From Flavobacteriales bacterium (GTDB taxonomy: Bacteria > Bacteroidota > Bacteroidia > Flavobacteriales_D > JAHECK01): a DNA stretch of 44,083 bases. The notes beneath the pieces were generated by a model. It did no database searches. It was given only the letters and a program-made list of their open reading frames with translations, and was not told the origin of the DNA. This document shows, in pieces, positions 1 through 9,445 of the stretch. Location: positions 1-44,083 of the forward strand of contig JAHECK010000010.1 of assembly GCA_024641785.1 (NCBI GenBank). The letters run 5' to 3'. Both the position numbers and the translations under genes were made by a program. Within the stretch, counting starts at the first letter, position 1. Every line of letters begins with the position of its first letter.

Positions 1-1777
1 GCTGGTAATATGATGTTGCAAGGTGTTTGCTATTTGGAAATCGTTGCGTGAGTTCATCAAACATCTCAATCGAATTATCAATATCATTCAATTCTTCATT
101 ATAAATGACTCCTGCATTATACAGGGCCTCTTCTAATAAAGCCTCCGATTCAGCTAAGCCTTCGTCAGTTAATGGAACATCCATTAAATACTCCTGAAGA
201 CTTTTTATTTCTTTTCTTTTAAATGAAGCACTAACCTCCCCGCCCTGTTCATCATTTACAGACACTAATCGACTTCCTATATTGGACCTTCTCCAATTAT
301 CCTGCAATGTTCGGCTTCCCCATATTTTTTGAAACTCTGAATAACCAAAACTCAAAGAACTTGAATTATAAAAATACCAGTCTCCTTTCCCATTTCCTGA
401 TCCCTGCGAACTATTACTCAATGGATTTGAAGCGCTAAGGGACTGCCTATTATCATTCTCTTTCGCTGACATTAAGTCGGCAATTCTTTCATCTTCGGCA
501 AGTTCTTCTGCGGCAATAATTCCTAATATTATTTTTTCTCTTTCTTTCTCCGTTATGGTAGCTAAATGAATTAATGAGTCTTGTAATTCAATCACATCAA
601 GATTAATGATCAAATCGGCTAAGCCCCTATCCAATTCCTCAATGGGTTTATAATTTTCATCTTCTTTAGGTAAAAAGATAAGCGTACTGTCATAATAAGA
701 TTTGGCTGTTTTATAAAAACGATCTTCCATATAAATATCACCAAGTGCTTTAAATGATATTCCTTTTTGCTCCATGTTACCCAAACTCTTCTCGGTAGAT
801 AGAACCAGGTATTCAATCGCCATTTCTTTATTTTTTTCTTCTAATTCAAGAGTAGCTAATGCATAATAAATTTGATCGTAATAGTCAATATTTTTACGAT
901 CCTTGATCATTTTTTTTAATAGTTTTTTAATGTCAGCGCTATCTCCATCTCGTTCATTGTATGCCATAGCCTGATTGATCGAAGCATAAAAGACCATTTC
1001 GTAATAAGGATGCATTTTAACGACCCTTTGATAGGCGTTTATTGCATCATTGCTTCTGTTTTCTTCTTCATAAAGCTGAGCTAAAATATAGGTAAGTCGG
1101 GCTCTTCGCTTTTTGTTTTTAGTAACAACAATTGATTCTTCCAGCTTTTCTATCGCTTTTCCATATCGCTCATTACGAATATGAAAGTCTGCATATACTG
1201 CTTTAAAATCTGAAACGATTTCTTCAGGAAGATTTTCTTCTTCTAATAATTTCAATAAAGAAGAGGCTTTTCCGTAATCTGCTAATTCAATTTTTGTTCT
1301 TGCCATCCATAAAGTGGCCTCGTATTTAATATCTTCATCCTTATATTGTTTAATGATAAAGTCGAAAACTTTGATCGCTTCATCAAACTGATGCTTATAA
1401 AAATAAGCTTCTCCCATTACCAGATAATTGTATTTTATCCATTTGTTCTCTTCTTTTTTCTTGATCGTCATCGCATGGCGATCGATCACCGTTGAGGTTT
1501 TTAAAATGGCCCTATCCATTTGAGGATAAATATTCTTCGCTTCCAGATCCGTTCCATAAATAAAAACCGGAAGAATTTTCTTCCAATCGTCTTTATGCTG
1601 AGCCTCTAATGTTGCTATTCCTTCTTTTAGACTTTCTTCTGCATAGAAATAGCCATTAAATTTCGATGTAGTTTGATGATATAACCTACTGGTAAATGAA
1701 TCCTTACTTCGCGAGCACGAAAAAGAAAATACAATTACAGTTAGAACTGCAACAGAAAGAAAAAGGATTCTTTTCAA
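1..1777 (-). CDS. sprE: SprE/PorW-like TPR lipoprotein of type IX secretion (3' end outside window)
   Basis: About 592 residues are visible and the frame stays open to the left window edge, so the C-terminus is missing. The start is a TTG at 1777 giving MKRILFLSVAVLTVIVF, followed by a lipobox ending in SFSC, so this should be a lipoprotein. Right after the cysteine comes SRSKDSFTSRLYHQTTSKFN, the start pattern of the SprE/PorW family, then TPR-like helical repeats over residues 60-380. A Ser/Asn-rich stretch follows, then WYFYNSSSLSFGYSEFQKIW, a block I associate with SprE. In that family the protein is needed for type IX secretion and gliding (known from the family, not shown here). No ATG is available before the upstream in-frame stop, so TTG is the best start. 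Family call fairly sure; whether it supports gliding cannot be told. Confidence 0.82.
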   Translation of the reverse strand, partial: MKRILFLSVAVLTVIVFSFSCSRSKDSFTSRLYHQTTSKFNGYFYAEESLKEGIATLEAQHKDDWKKILPVFIYGTDLEAKNIYPQMDRAILKTSTVIDRHAMTIKKKEENKWIKYNYLVMGEAYFYKHQFDEAIKVFDFIIKQYKDEDIKYEATLWMARTKIELADYGKASSLLKLLEEENLPEEIVSDFKAVYADFHIRNERYGKAIEKLEESIVVTKNKKRRARLTYILAQLYEEENRSNDAINAYQRVVKMHPYYEMVFYASINQAMAYNERDGDSADIKKLLKKMIKDRKNIDYYDQIYYALATLELEEKNKEMAIEYLVLSTEKSLGNMEQKGISFKALGDIYMEDRFYKTAKSYYDSTLIFLPKEDENYKPIEELDRGLADLIINLDVIELQDSLIHLATITEKEREKIILGIIAAEELAEDERIADLMSAKENDNRQSLSASNPLSNSSQGSGNGKGDWYFYNSSSLSFGYSEFQKIWGSRTLQDNWRRSNIGSRLVSVNDEQGGEVSASFKRKEIKSLQEYLMDVPLTDEGLAESEALLEEALYNAGVIYNEELNDIDNSIEMFDELTQRFPNSKHLATSYYQ

Positions 1778-1812
1778 AATATTACTTTATGTATGGGTTA
1801 ATAACCCTAAAG

Positions 1813-1851
1813 AGGCAAAAATATTTTATTTTTTGGATAATATTTCTGCCT
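1813..1851. repeat. 13-base inverted repeat overlapping the sprE-like promoter
   Basis: Arms 1813-1825 (AGGCAAAAATATT) and 1839-1851 (AATATTTCTGCCT) are reverse complements with one mismatch, separated by 13 bases. It could be an operator or a hairpin. The rest of the 1778-1931 gap shows no gene. Confidence 0.45.
1816..1823 (-). promoter_or_regulatory. Bacteroidota -7 box upstream of the sprE-like gene
   Basis: On the minus strand this reads TATTTTTG, an exact TAnnTTTG match, 38 bases before the TTG start. No good -33 TTG is seen 17-19 bases upstream. The box is inside one arm of the inverted repeat at 1813-1851. Confidence 0.4.
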
Positions 1852-1931
1852 TTTGGAAATAAGAATGAATTAATGCTATTCATTAATATATAAAAGGGAA
1901 TTTATTTCAATTGAAAAGCTCATTATAGGCA

Positions 1932-3623
1932 TTAAATTTTACCGGGAATTGAATCGATAAATTTTTGAGTGTATGGCGATTTTGCATTTTTAAAAATATC
2001 ATCAGGACTTCCCTGTTCAACTATTTCTCCTGCATTCATTACGATAATACGATCCGACATATGTTTTACTACTGAAAGATCATGTGAAATAAAAACAAAG
2101 GTAAATCCAAATTCTTTTTTTAGATCGTTTAGTAAATTAAGTACCTGGGCCTGAACCGAAACATCCAATGCAGAAACCGATTCATCACAAACAATAAATT
2201 CCGGGTTTACTGCTAAAGCACGAGCAATACATACACGTTGTCTTTGCCCACCCGAAAGTTCATGAGGATATCTGTTATAATACTCTTCATCTAAGCCCAC
2301 TTTTTTTAATAATTCGGCTACTTCTGTTTTATAAGAATTTGAAAGTTTTAATGAATGAACTTTCATCACTTCTTCGATTGCTTTTCCAACCCGCATTCTT
2401 GGGTTTAGAGAAGAAAAAGGATCTTGAAAGATGATTTGGATTTTTTTTCTGTAAGGGATGAGTTCTTTTCTACTCTTAAGCAAAAGATCTTCATCATTAT
2501 AAAATACTTGCCCGCTTTTGGCCTGTGCTAATCCGAGTAAGGTCCTCCCAAGTGTTGTTTTCCCACATCCTGACTCACCAACCAGGCCTAATGTTTCTCC
2601 CTTATACACAATAAGGCTTACATCGTTAACCGCTTTAAAATAATCTGTTGTCTTCCCCCAGAAATTCTTCTTCGCCGCAAACCAGGTATTAATTCCATCA
2701 GCTCTTAGTAAGACCTCTTCTTTATTGATTTTTGAACCGGGAATCCGTTCTTTTATATTGACCTCATTTCCACTTAAAAACTCTTCAACAGTAGGCAAAT
2801 GTTCTAGGTATCGGTCGAGTGGAGGTCGACAGGCTAATAGTCCCTTTGTATAAGGATGTTGCGGATCATTAAAAACAACTGAGGTGATACCTTCTTCGAC
2901 CAGCTTTCCTTTGTAAAGGACTAAAACACGGTCGGCGATATCTGAAACCACACCAAGATCATGAGTAATAAACAATAGTCCGGTCTCCGTATTTTTCTGT
3001 AGGTTGGATAATAACTCAAGTATTCGTTTTTGTACCGTTACATCAAGTGCGGTTGTTGGCTCATCGGCGATTAGAAATGAAGGATTACAACTCATCGCCA
3101 TAGCGATCATTACCCGTTGTTTTTGCCCACCCGAAAGCTCATAAGGAAAGCGATCAAAAATCTTATCAGGGTTTGAAAGTTCCACTTTTTTAAAAAGATC
3201 GATCGAAAGTTCTTTCGCTTCCTCTTTTTGAATTTTCAGATGCTTCACAAGCACTTCTGCAACCTGACTTCCGCAGGTTTTGACTGGGTTTAGTGCTGTC
3301 ATTGGCTCTTGAAAGATCATTGAAATTCGATCGCCACGAAGTTTTTCTATTTCAAGATCAGAGCATGATAGCAGATCTATCGGCTCAGTTTTTACATAGA
3401 ATAATGCTTGTCCGCTTATTTCGATGTTCTTTGATCGCTCAAATAAGCGCATTAATGCCATTGAGGTTACTGATTTCCCGGAACCTGACTCACCTACTAA
3501 ACCTAAGGTCTCTCCTTTAAATAGAGTGAAACTAAGAGAGTTAACGGCATATTTCCATTCATCACCGTGTTTAAAACGGATGCTTAGATCCTTAACCTCA
3601 AGTATTATATCTGATGAAATCAT
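1932..3623 (-). CDS. ABC transporter protein with two fused ATPase domains, oligopeptide/YejF type
   Basis: 563 residues with two complete nucleotide-binding domains in tandem. The first has Walker A GESGSGKS near residue 45, signature LSGGQKQR and Walker [12 protein letters not shown]. The second has GESGCGKTT near 350, signature LSGGQRQR and [12 protein letters not shown]. Each half ends in the peptide-importer tail pattern (HPYTKGLL near 257, SPYTQKFI at the end). This matches single-chain ATPases such as YejF/GsiA that power dipeptide, oligopeptide or related uptake, where separate proteins provide the membrane channel and binding protein. No permease or binding protein lies nearby, so the partners must be encoded elsewhere and the substrate is unknown. 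The ATG at 3623 gives a normal family start. Confidence 0.9.
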   Translation of the reverse strand: MISSDIILEVKDLSIRFKHGDEWKYAVNSLSFTLFKGETLGLVGESGSGKSVTSMALMRLFERSKNIEISGQALFYVKTEPIDLLSCSDLEIEKLRGDRISMIFQEPMTALNPVKTCGSQVAEVLVKHLKIQKEEAKELSIDLFKKVELSNPDKIFDRFPYELSGGQKQRVMIAMAMSCNPSFLIADEPTTALDVTVQKRILELLSNLQKNTETGLLFITHDLGVVSDIADRVLVLYKGKLVEEGITSVVFNDPQHPYTKGLLACRPPLDRYLEHLPTVEEFLSGNEVNIKERIPGSKINKEEVLLRADGINTWFAAKKNFWGKTTDYFKAVNDVSLIVYKGETLGLVGESGCGKTTLGRTLLGLAQAKSGQVFYNDEDLLLKSRKELIPYRKKIQIIFQDPFSSLNPRMRVGKAIEEVMKVHSLKLSNSYKTEVAELLKKVGLDEEYYNRYPHELSGGQRQRVCIARALAVNPEFIVCDESVSALDVSVQAQVLNLLNDLKKEFGFTFVFISHDLSVVKHMSDRIIVMNAGEIVEQGSPDDIFKNAKSPYTQKFIDSIPGKI

Positions 3624-3759
3624 TCTTCTCGAAAAATAGAATTAAATAGTTGTCTTTTGAAGCTTCATATATTCCTTTTTTAACATCACGCTTTTCATAT
3701 ACCTTTTTTAAAGGAATTGTAGTTAGCTGAATAATATCAAAGGCAATTTATTAATAGGA

Positions 3760-4440
3760 TTATTTTAAATTTAATTTTTCAATTTTATTAGAAACACCTT
3801 CCAATTTTAAAGAATCTTCTATCATGGAAAAATCGTTTTTTTCAGCAGTTTTAATGATCTCTCCATCCTTTAGATGAAGAATAAGATCACAGGACTCACT
3901 TAAAGTTGAGAAAATATGAGAAGAAAGAATTACTATCTTATTGAGCGATTTTAATTTTAGAAGTATTTCCTTAATAATCATATTGCTGTGGATATCAACT
4001 CCATTAAAAGGTTCATCTAAGATAAAAACCTCGTTTTCTTGAATAAGAATAGCAGTTAGAGCAAGTTTTTTCTTCATTCCGGTAGAATAGGTTTCGGCAT
4101 ACTGATCCAAAGGGAGTTCAAAAATATTTATCTCTTCCAAGTTCTCTACCTTACTATTTCTAGCATTGCACACTAATCTTAGGTATTCTTTGCCGGTGAT
4201 TTTTGTAATAAAATATGGGTTTGTGGGAAGAAAACCCATCACATTTTTCAGGTTATTACCGCTATATTCAATATGGCCTTCACAATTTTCAAGTCCGGCC
4301 ATGCAATTAAATAAAGTGGTTTTCCCGGCCCCATTTTCTCCAACAATACCTATGATACGGCCTCTTTTAAATGAGGTATTTATGTCTTTAAGCACTCTGT
4401 GTGTTCCAAATGATTTATTAAGTGAGCTAAGTTTTATCAT
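3760..4440 (-). CDS. ABC exporter ATP-binding subunit
   Basis: 226 residues, a single short nucleotide-binding domain: Walker A GENGAGKT at about 36-43, signature STGMKKKL in place of the usual LSGGQ, Walker B VFILDEPFNGVD, and switch His in ILSSHIFS. The signature variant and short length fit the ABC-2 exporter class (CcmA/YhaQ-like). Its start overlaps the stop of the preceding membrane gene by four bases, so the two are translationally coupled and probably form one exporter. The substrate cannot be told from sequence. Confidence 0.85.
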   Translation of the reverse strand: MIKLSSLNKSFGTHRVLKDINTSFKRGRIIGIVGENGAGKTTLFNCMAGLENCEGHIEYSGNNLKNVMGFLPTNPYFITKITGKEYLRLVCNARNSKVENLEEINIFELPLDQYAETYSTGMKKKLALTAILIQENEVFILDEPFNGVDIHSNMIIKEILLKLKSLNKIVILSSHIFSTLSESCDLILHLKDGEIIKTAEKNDFSMIEDSLKLEGVSNKIEKLNLK

Positions 4441-5357
4441 CTAAGAATGGATTTTAGATTTTGTTTTGCTTTTGAAAATAAGAATGGGATCAATGCAAGC
4501 AATAAAGGTGGAAAAAGGAGGCTAAAACCTATTGCAAATCCCTGGATCAAATTAATTTCTGATGGATAATAAGCATACTTTCCGAGAAGGCTGGTTACAA
4601 CAAAAAGCACTCCCGTTATTTCTATCAAAAGAATAATAAACCAGTGATCAAAATGGAATAAAACCAATAAACCAGCTATTGGTAAGCTCATCATAAGGCT
4701 ATAAATAACAGCGATCTTTAATTTATCGACCAAAAAACCGGAAGACTTAGAAGAATTTAACCAAACATAAAATAAAGGTTCAGGTTGGGAATAGTAAAAA
4801 AAGCTAATGATCAAGTAGGGGGCTAACAAAGAAAATAAGCCAAGATTTAAATTGGAATAATAGATAGAAAAAAAAGCTAGGGCATAAATAAGTATGATAA
4901 TGTAATAGCTGTTTCTAAATCCAATTATAAATTCAAATGGGTATTTATAAAAAGGAGTAGGAAGTGAGCGTGAAAAGGGATTTATTTTAACTAAAAAAAC
5001 AGATAAAAAAGCTAGAATATAAACACTTAGTGCTGAAATAAATTCATTTTCAAAAAGCAAAAAGAGAGCGAAGGGACTTGCAACTAAAAAATTTTCGACA
5101 CTTTTTATTTTAAGATAATCTCGTTTTGAAAAACAATTTTTAAGGAAGTTATTTCTTTCGCTATTTCCCAAATAATTAATAAAATAAAAAGCAATAACCG
5201 GGTAGATGTATTCGGGATATTTTATTTTCTGGAAGAAAAAATAAGATAAGATCAAAAAAGTAACAATACTTAATCCAATTCCGAATATAGGATTTAGACC
5301 GGCTTCTTTTAAAAGCCTCGCAATGCGTTTGAATTGTACTAAAAAGTAATATTTCAT
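4437..5357 (-). CDS. ABC-2-like membrane protein, partner of the adjacent ATPase
   Basis: 306 residues, highly hydrophobic, with about eight membrane segments (for example around 27-48, 103-124, 150-170 and 275-297). It opens with the basic helix MKYYFLVQFKRIARLLKEA, typical of ABC-2 permease N-termini. It is first in a two-gene unit: its stop overlaps the ATPase start at 4437-4440. The primary sequence does not match a family I can name, so the role as membrane half of an exporter is inferred mainly from context. The upstream spacer to 5540 is divergent and shows no clear promoter box. Confidence 0.72.
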   Translation of the reverse strand: MKYYFLVQFKRIARLLKEAGLNPIFGIGLSIVTFLILSYFFFQKIKYPEYIYPVIAFYFINYLGNSERNNFLKNCFSKRDYLKIKSVENFLVASPFALFLLFENEFISALSVYILAFLSVFLVKINPFSRSLPTPFYKYPFEFIIGFRNSYYIIILIYALAFFSIYYSNLNLGLFSLLAPYLIISFFYYSQPEPLFYVWLNSSKSSGFLVDKLKIAVIYSLMMSLPIAGLLVLFHFDHWFIILLIEITGVLFVVTSLLGKYAYYPSEINLIQGFAIGFSLLFPPLLLALIPFLFSKAKQNLKSILR

Positions 5358-5539
5358 TTCTTAAAAAGGTGGCTTAAAAGCCATACTATTGCTTTAGCGA
5401 TTTTCAAAGAGTACTATTAGGTAAATCTATAACATAATCAGAATAGATCCTTAACCATGCAAACACCAAATTACCCGTTTATAATTCTTATTTATTTTAT
5501 CCTTATCATTAATTTGCAGATGATTTATAATTCTTGAAT

Positions 5540-6325
5540 ATGCCATACGCAAATATTTTAACTGAAATTTTAGACGGGAATCTTGAAATAACGATCAATC
5601 GTCCTGAAAAATTAAATGCAATAAATAAAGACACGATCAATGAACTTGCTAAAGCCTTTAAAAAAGGAGAAGAAAATGATGAGGTTAAAGTGATCATTCT
5701 AACAGGGTCAGGTCAAAAGGCTTTCATCGCAGGAGCAGATATTTCGGAATTTGCCCATTTTAATATTGAACAAGGAAAACAATTAGCCGGAGAGGGTCAA
5801 AAAAGCCTTTTTGATCTGGTTGAAAATCTTAGTACGCCGGTTATTGCAGCGATAAATGGCTTTGCATTAGGTGGAGGACTGGAATTGGCGATGGCTTGCC
5901 ATGTAAGAATTGCTTCTAGCAATGCTAAGATGGGCTTGCCTGAGGTTTCTTTAGGAGTGATTCCCGGTTACGGAGGCACACAGCGTTTAAGTCAATTAGC
6001 CGGAAAAGGTAAGGCGATGGAATTAATTCTAACTGCCGGAATGATCGATGCAAATGAGGCTCATCGAATTGGACTAGTAAACCATGTGGTAGAGCAGGAA
6101 GGTCTTATAGAAGAAGCCCGCGCTATGGCTAAAAAAATGAAAAAAAACTCACCGATGGCAATGGCCTCTGCAATTCGATCCGTGAATGCAGGTTTTAATA
6201 ATAAAGTGAACGGTTTTGATGTTGAAATTGATGAGTTTGGAAAATGTTTTGGTACTTCTGATTTCAAAGAAGGAACAACGGCATTTCTTGAAAAAAGAAA
6301 AGCAGAATTCGGTTTAAAAAAGTAG
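5540..6325 (+). CDS. Enoyl-CoA hydratase/isomerase (crotonase family)
   Basis: 261 residues, the usual crotonase length. The enzyme hydrates trans-2-enoyl-CoA, typically in fatty-acid beta-oxidation. Oxyanion-hole segments are AFIAGADISEF near 70 and GFALGGGLELA near 110. Both glutamates of active hydratases are present, in GGGLELA and in GLPEVSLGVIPG, followed by GYGGTQRL, so hydratase activity is likely rather than a side-branch crotonase reaction. I use the ATG at 5540; a TTG two codons earlier (5534) is the alternative. The gene stands alone and diverges from the exporter pair. The exact acyl substrate is unknown. Confidence 0.9.
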   Translation: MPYANILTEILDGNLEITINRPEKLNAINKDTINELAKAFKKGEENDEVKVIILTGSGQKAFIAGADISEFAHFNIEQGKQLAGEGQKSLFDLVENLSTPVIAAINGFALGGGLELAMACHVRIASSNAKMGLPEVSLGVIPGYGGTQRLSQLAGKGKAMELILTAGMIDANEAHRIGLVNHVVEQEGLIEEARAMAKKMKKNSPMAMASAIRSVNAGFNNKVNGFDVEIDEFGKCFGTSDFKEGTTAFLEKRKAEFGLKK

Positions 6326-6428
6326 ATAAAATATACGTTAACAAAAATTAAAGGAGGGCGGATACTAATTGCAAAAAAAATCCTTTAATTGTTATTGAAT
6401 TAGCAGTTCTTAGCTATAAAATTAAAGA

Positions 6429-7937
6429 TTGGCGAATCCAATTAAACAACTTGCAGGACAAACAGCCATTTATGGCTTTAGTACTATCATTGGGCGCTTG
6501 CTCAATTATTTATTAGTACCCCTACATGTAGCTATTTTTCAACCAGCGGCTTATGGTGTAGTTACAGAACTATATGCTTACGCGGCATTCTTAGCGGTTA
6601 TTCTCACCTATGGAATGGAAACAGCTTTTTTTAGGTATCTTAATAACGCCGATCATAAAGCTGAAAATACTTTTCGAACTGCCTTTTCTTCCCTCATTTT
6701 TACAAGCCTTATTTTTCTGGCTTTAACATTATTTTTTGAGGAGAATATCGCAAATTTTATTCTCTATCCAAGTCACCCTGAATATGTATTATGGTTTGCA
6801 TTGATCTTAGCCTTTGATTCTCTCTCTTCTTTGCCTATGGCAAAATTGCGTAGCGAGAATAAATCGGTGCTGTTTGCCAGTGTAAATATTTTCAGTATTC
6901 TCATTACGGTTGCCTTAAACTTATTCTTCCTTTTATATTGTAAACCCAATTATGATGCAGGGAATAGTAACTGGTTGATCGAAAGTGTTTATCGTCCTGA
7001 AATTGGAGTGGGCTATATTTTTATTGCTAACATGATCGGAAGCATGTTGAAGTTTGTATTGCTTATCCCTTTTATGCTGCGGACAAAGGGAGTTTTTGAT
7101 TGGGCACTACTGAAAACAATGCTTTATTACGCCCTTCCTCTTATGATTTTTGGCTTAGCAGGAATTGTTAATGAAACTTTTGATCGAATTCTGCTTAGAA
7201 GGATACTTACTGAAACTAAGGGTGATGAGTATGCGAAAATACAAGTGGGGATCTATGGGGCAAATTATAAATTGGCGATGCTGATCACTATTTTTATTCA
7301 AGCTTTTCGATATGCAGCGGAGCCTTTTTTCTTTTCACATGAAAAGCAAGAGAATAGTCGATTTACCTATGCCTACATAATGCAGGTTTTTGTCGGTGTA
7401 GTAGGTTCATTGTTTCTTGTAGTTACTTTATATATGGATCTTTTTAAACACATTATTATTCCTAATGAGAATTACTGGAGCGGATTAAGGATTGTCCCCA
7501 TACTATTGATGGCAAATATTTTCCTTGGTATCTACTATAATCTGGGGGTATGGTTTAAACTTTCGGGTAAGACAAGACAAGGAATGTATATTTCAGTCAT
7601 TGGGGCAGTGATAACCATTGTACTTAATGTATGGCTTATTCCTTATTTCGAATACATGGCATCCGCCTGGGTCACTTTGATCAGTTATTTTTCGATCACC
7701 ATCTTTTCTTATTTCCTGGGGAGAAAATATTATCCAATTCCTTACCGCTTAGGAAGGATTGCTTATTATATCGTCGCTCCGGTAATGATCTATTTACTTC
7801 TTCAACAATTCGATATAGATAATATCTTTATTAAGTATTCGATTCATTCCCTATTTTTGATAACCTTTGTAGGCAGCTTTTATTACCTTGAATTTAAAGC
7901 TACTAATTCTCTCACTTCAAATAAAAATGAACTTTAA
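6429..7937 (+). CDS. Polysaccharide/lipid-linked flippase, MOP superfamily (Wzx-like)
   Basis: 502 residues with 12-14 hydrophobic segments and the typical opening [20 protein letters not shown] of Bacteroidota Wzx/MATE-like flippases. Such proteins move lipid-linked glycans or precursors across the inner membrane. The start is TTG at 6429; there is no nearby ATG that keeps the conserved N-terminus. It is followed after two bases by dut and then by a sugar nucleotidyltransferase, suggesting one transcript serving envelope synthesis. The large cytoplasmic loop around 190-200 ([17 protein letters not shown]) contains no known domain. Cargo unknown. Confidence 0.85.
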   Translation: MANPIKQLAGQTAIYGFSTIIGRLLNYLLVPLHVAIFQPAAYGVVTELYAYAAFLAVILTYGMETAFFRYLNNADHKAENTFRTAFSSLIFTSLIFLALTLFFEENIANFILYPSHPEYVLWFALILAFDSLSSLPMAKLRSENKSVLFASVNIFSILITVALNLFFLLYCKPNYDAGNSNWLIESVYRPEIGVGYIFIANMIGSMLKFVLLIPFMLRTKGVFDWALLKTMLYYALPLMIFGLAGIVNETFDRILLRRILTETKGDEYAKIQVGIYGANYKLAMLITIFIQAFRYAAEPFFFSHEKQENSRFTYAYIMQVFVGVVGSLFLVVTLYMDLFKHIIIPNENYWSGLRIVPILLMANIFLGIYYNLGVWFKLSGKTRQGMYISVIGAVITIVLNVWLIPYFEYMASAWVTLISYFSITIFSYFLGRKYYPIPYRLGRIAYYIVAPVMIYLLLQQFDIDNIFIKYSIHSLFLITFVGSFYYLEFKATNSLTSNKNEL

Positions 7938-7939
7938 TA

Positions 7940-8377
7940 ATGGTTGAAATAAAGATAATAAATCGTTCTAAAAATGAACTTCCACAGTATGAAACTATTC
8001 AAAGTGCTGGGGTCGACTTAAGAGCAGATATTGCAGAAGACATTAGGTTAAATCCTTTAGAAAGAATTCTTGTCGGGACCGGATTATATATTTCTTTGCC
8101 AAAAGGATTTGAAGCTCAAATAAGACCGAGAAGTGGGATGGCTTATAAACATGGATTAACTGTTTTAAACTCACCTGGAACAATTGATGCTGATTATCGT
8201 GGAGAGATAAAGGTTTTAATGGTAAATATTTCAAATGAAGCCTATACAATAAAACCAGCCGAACGATTAGCTCAAATGGTAATCGCTCAACATGAACAAG
8301 CAGCATGGATGGAAGTGTCGCTTTTAGATGAAACGAAACGAGGAGAAGGCGGATTTGGCAGTACCGGGAAAAACTAG
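7940..8377 (+). CDS. dut: dUTP diphosphatase (trimeric dUTPase)
   Basis: 145 residues, the standard trimeric dUTPase length. It hydrolyses dUTP to dUMP and pyrophosphate, keeping uracil out of DNA and feeding dTMP synthesis. The five family motifs are in order: AGVDLRAD (motif 1), [11 protein letters not shown] (2), [11 protein letters not shown] with the uracil-binding and catalytic residues (3), RLAQMVI (4), and the C-terminal P-loop-like arm [10 protein letters not shown] (5). ATG at 7940 follows the flippase stop by two bases, so it is co-transcribed with that gene. Confidence 0.97.
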   Translation: MVEIKIINRSKNELPQYETIQSAGVDLRADIAEDIRLNPLERILVGTGLYISLPKGFEAQIRPRSGMAYKHGLTVLNSPGTIDADYRGEIKVLMVNISNEAYTIKPAERLAQMVIAQHEQAAWMEVSLLDETKRGEGGFGSTGKN

Positions 8378-8440
8378 TGCCAAATGCGATAAATAATAGA
8401 GAGATCCAAATGATTTATAGGAAGACTAAAAAAGAGTAGA

Positions 8441-9445
8441 ATGAATATTATAATACCAATGGCCGGAATAGGTAAGCGATTAAGGCCTCATACTTTAACA
8501 ACGCCTAAACCTTTACTTCAACTTGTTGGAAAACCAATAGTCGAACACCTTGTCGAAGAGATCATGGCGCAGGTAAATACTAAAGTAGATACTATAGGAT
8601 TTATAATAGGTGATTTTGGAAAAGAGGTGGAAATGGAGCTTCTTGCCATTGCGGAAAAAGAAGGATGTAAGGGAGCCATTTTTTATCAAAAAGAAGCTTT
8701 GGGAACTGCTCACGCCATTTTATGTGCTAAAGAATTGCTTCAAGGCCCGGTGGTTGTTGCCTTTGCAGACACACTTTTCAGAGCGGATTTCAAACTTGAC
8801 CCGGAAATTGATGGCGTTCTTTGGGTGGAAAAAGTAGCGGATCCAAGTGCTTTCGGAGTAGTGGAATTAAATAAAGAAGGTCATATCACTTCTTTTTTTG
8901 AAAAACCTAAAATTTTTGTTTCCGATAAGGCCATGATAGGGATCTATTATTTTAAAAGAGGCGAAGATCTCAAATCTGAGATGCAATTCCTTATTGATAA
9001 TAATATCATGAATGATGGAGAGTACCAATTACCGGATGCACTTAGAGCGATGGTTAAAAAGGGGAATAAATTTATCCCAGGTACGGTAATAGAATGGTTA
9101 GATTGTGGAAATTACAAGGCTACTGTGAAAACAAATTCGCAATGGCTATTATATAAATCAAAGGAAAATTTGATCGACCCAAAAACAAGATTGAATCATT
9201 CGCTTATTATTCCTCCATGTTATATTGGAAAAGATGTTGAATTAGTTAATTCTGTTGTTGGACCTTTTGTTTCCATAGCAGGAAATAATAAAATAACAGG
9301 GTCTGTTATAAAAGAATCAATTATTGGATCCAATACGAATATTACAAATAGTCACCTTAAAAATTCGATGATCGGCAATTACGTTCAGATAATTGAAAAG
9401 GAAAAAGAATTAAGCCTTGGGGATTATAATCAAATAGAAGAATGA
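8441..9445 (+). CDS. Sugar-1-phosphate nucleotidyltransferase
   Basis: 334 residues. The N-terminal Rossmann-like transferase domain has the nucleotide-binding signature MAGIGKRLRPHTLTTPKPL at residues 7-25 and the metal-binding FADTLF near 108. The C-terminal 80-90 residues show left-handed beta-helix character (NSVVGPFVSIAGNNKITGSV, IGSNTNITNS), as in bifunctional or oligomeric NDP-sugar pyrophosphorylases. It activates a hexose-1-phosphate with NTP for glycan synthesis. The closest look is to RmlA/GlmU-like enzymes, but the specific sugar cannot be assigned, so no symbol is given. Its TGA overlaps the next ATG (ATGA at 9442-9445). Confidence 0.85.
   Translation: MNIIIPMAGIGKRLRPHTLTTPKPLLQLVGKPIVEHLVEEIMAQVNTKVDTIGFIIGDFGKEVEMELLAIAEKEGCKGAIFYQKEALGTAHAILCAKELLQGPVVVAFADTLFRADFKLDPEIDGVLWVEKVADPSAFGVVELNKEGHITSFFEKPKIFVSDKAMIGIYYFKRGEDLKSEMQFLIDNNIMNDGEYQLPDALRAMVKKGNKFIPGTVIEWLDCGNYKATVKTNSQWLLYKSKENLIDPKTRLNHSLIIPPCYIGKDVELVNSVVGPFVSIAGNNKITGSVIKESIIGSNTNITNSHLKNSMIGNYVQIIEKEKELSLGDYNQIEE

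Noticed and set aside
1905-1916. TTTCAATTGAAA palindrome after the dual-ATPase gene
   Set aside because: A/T-rich, no following T-run on the minus strand; chance is likely.
5534-5539. TTG start two codons before the ATG of the enoyl-CoA hydratase
   Set aside because: The ATG at 5540 already gives the full crotonase fold and there is no ribosome-binding site favouring the TTG.
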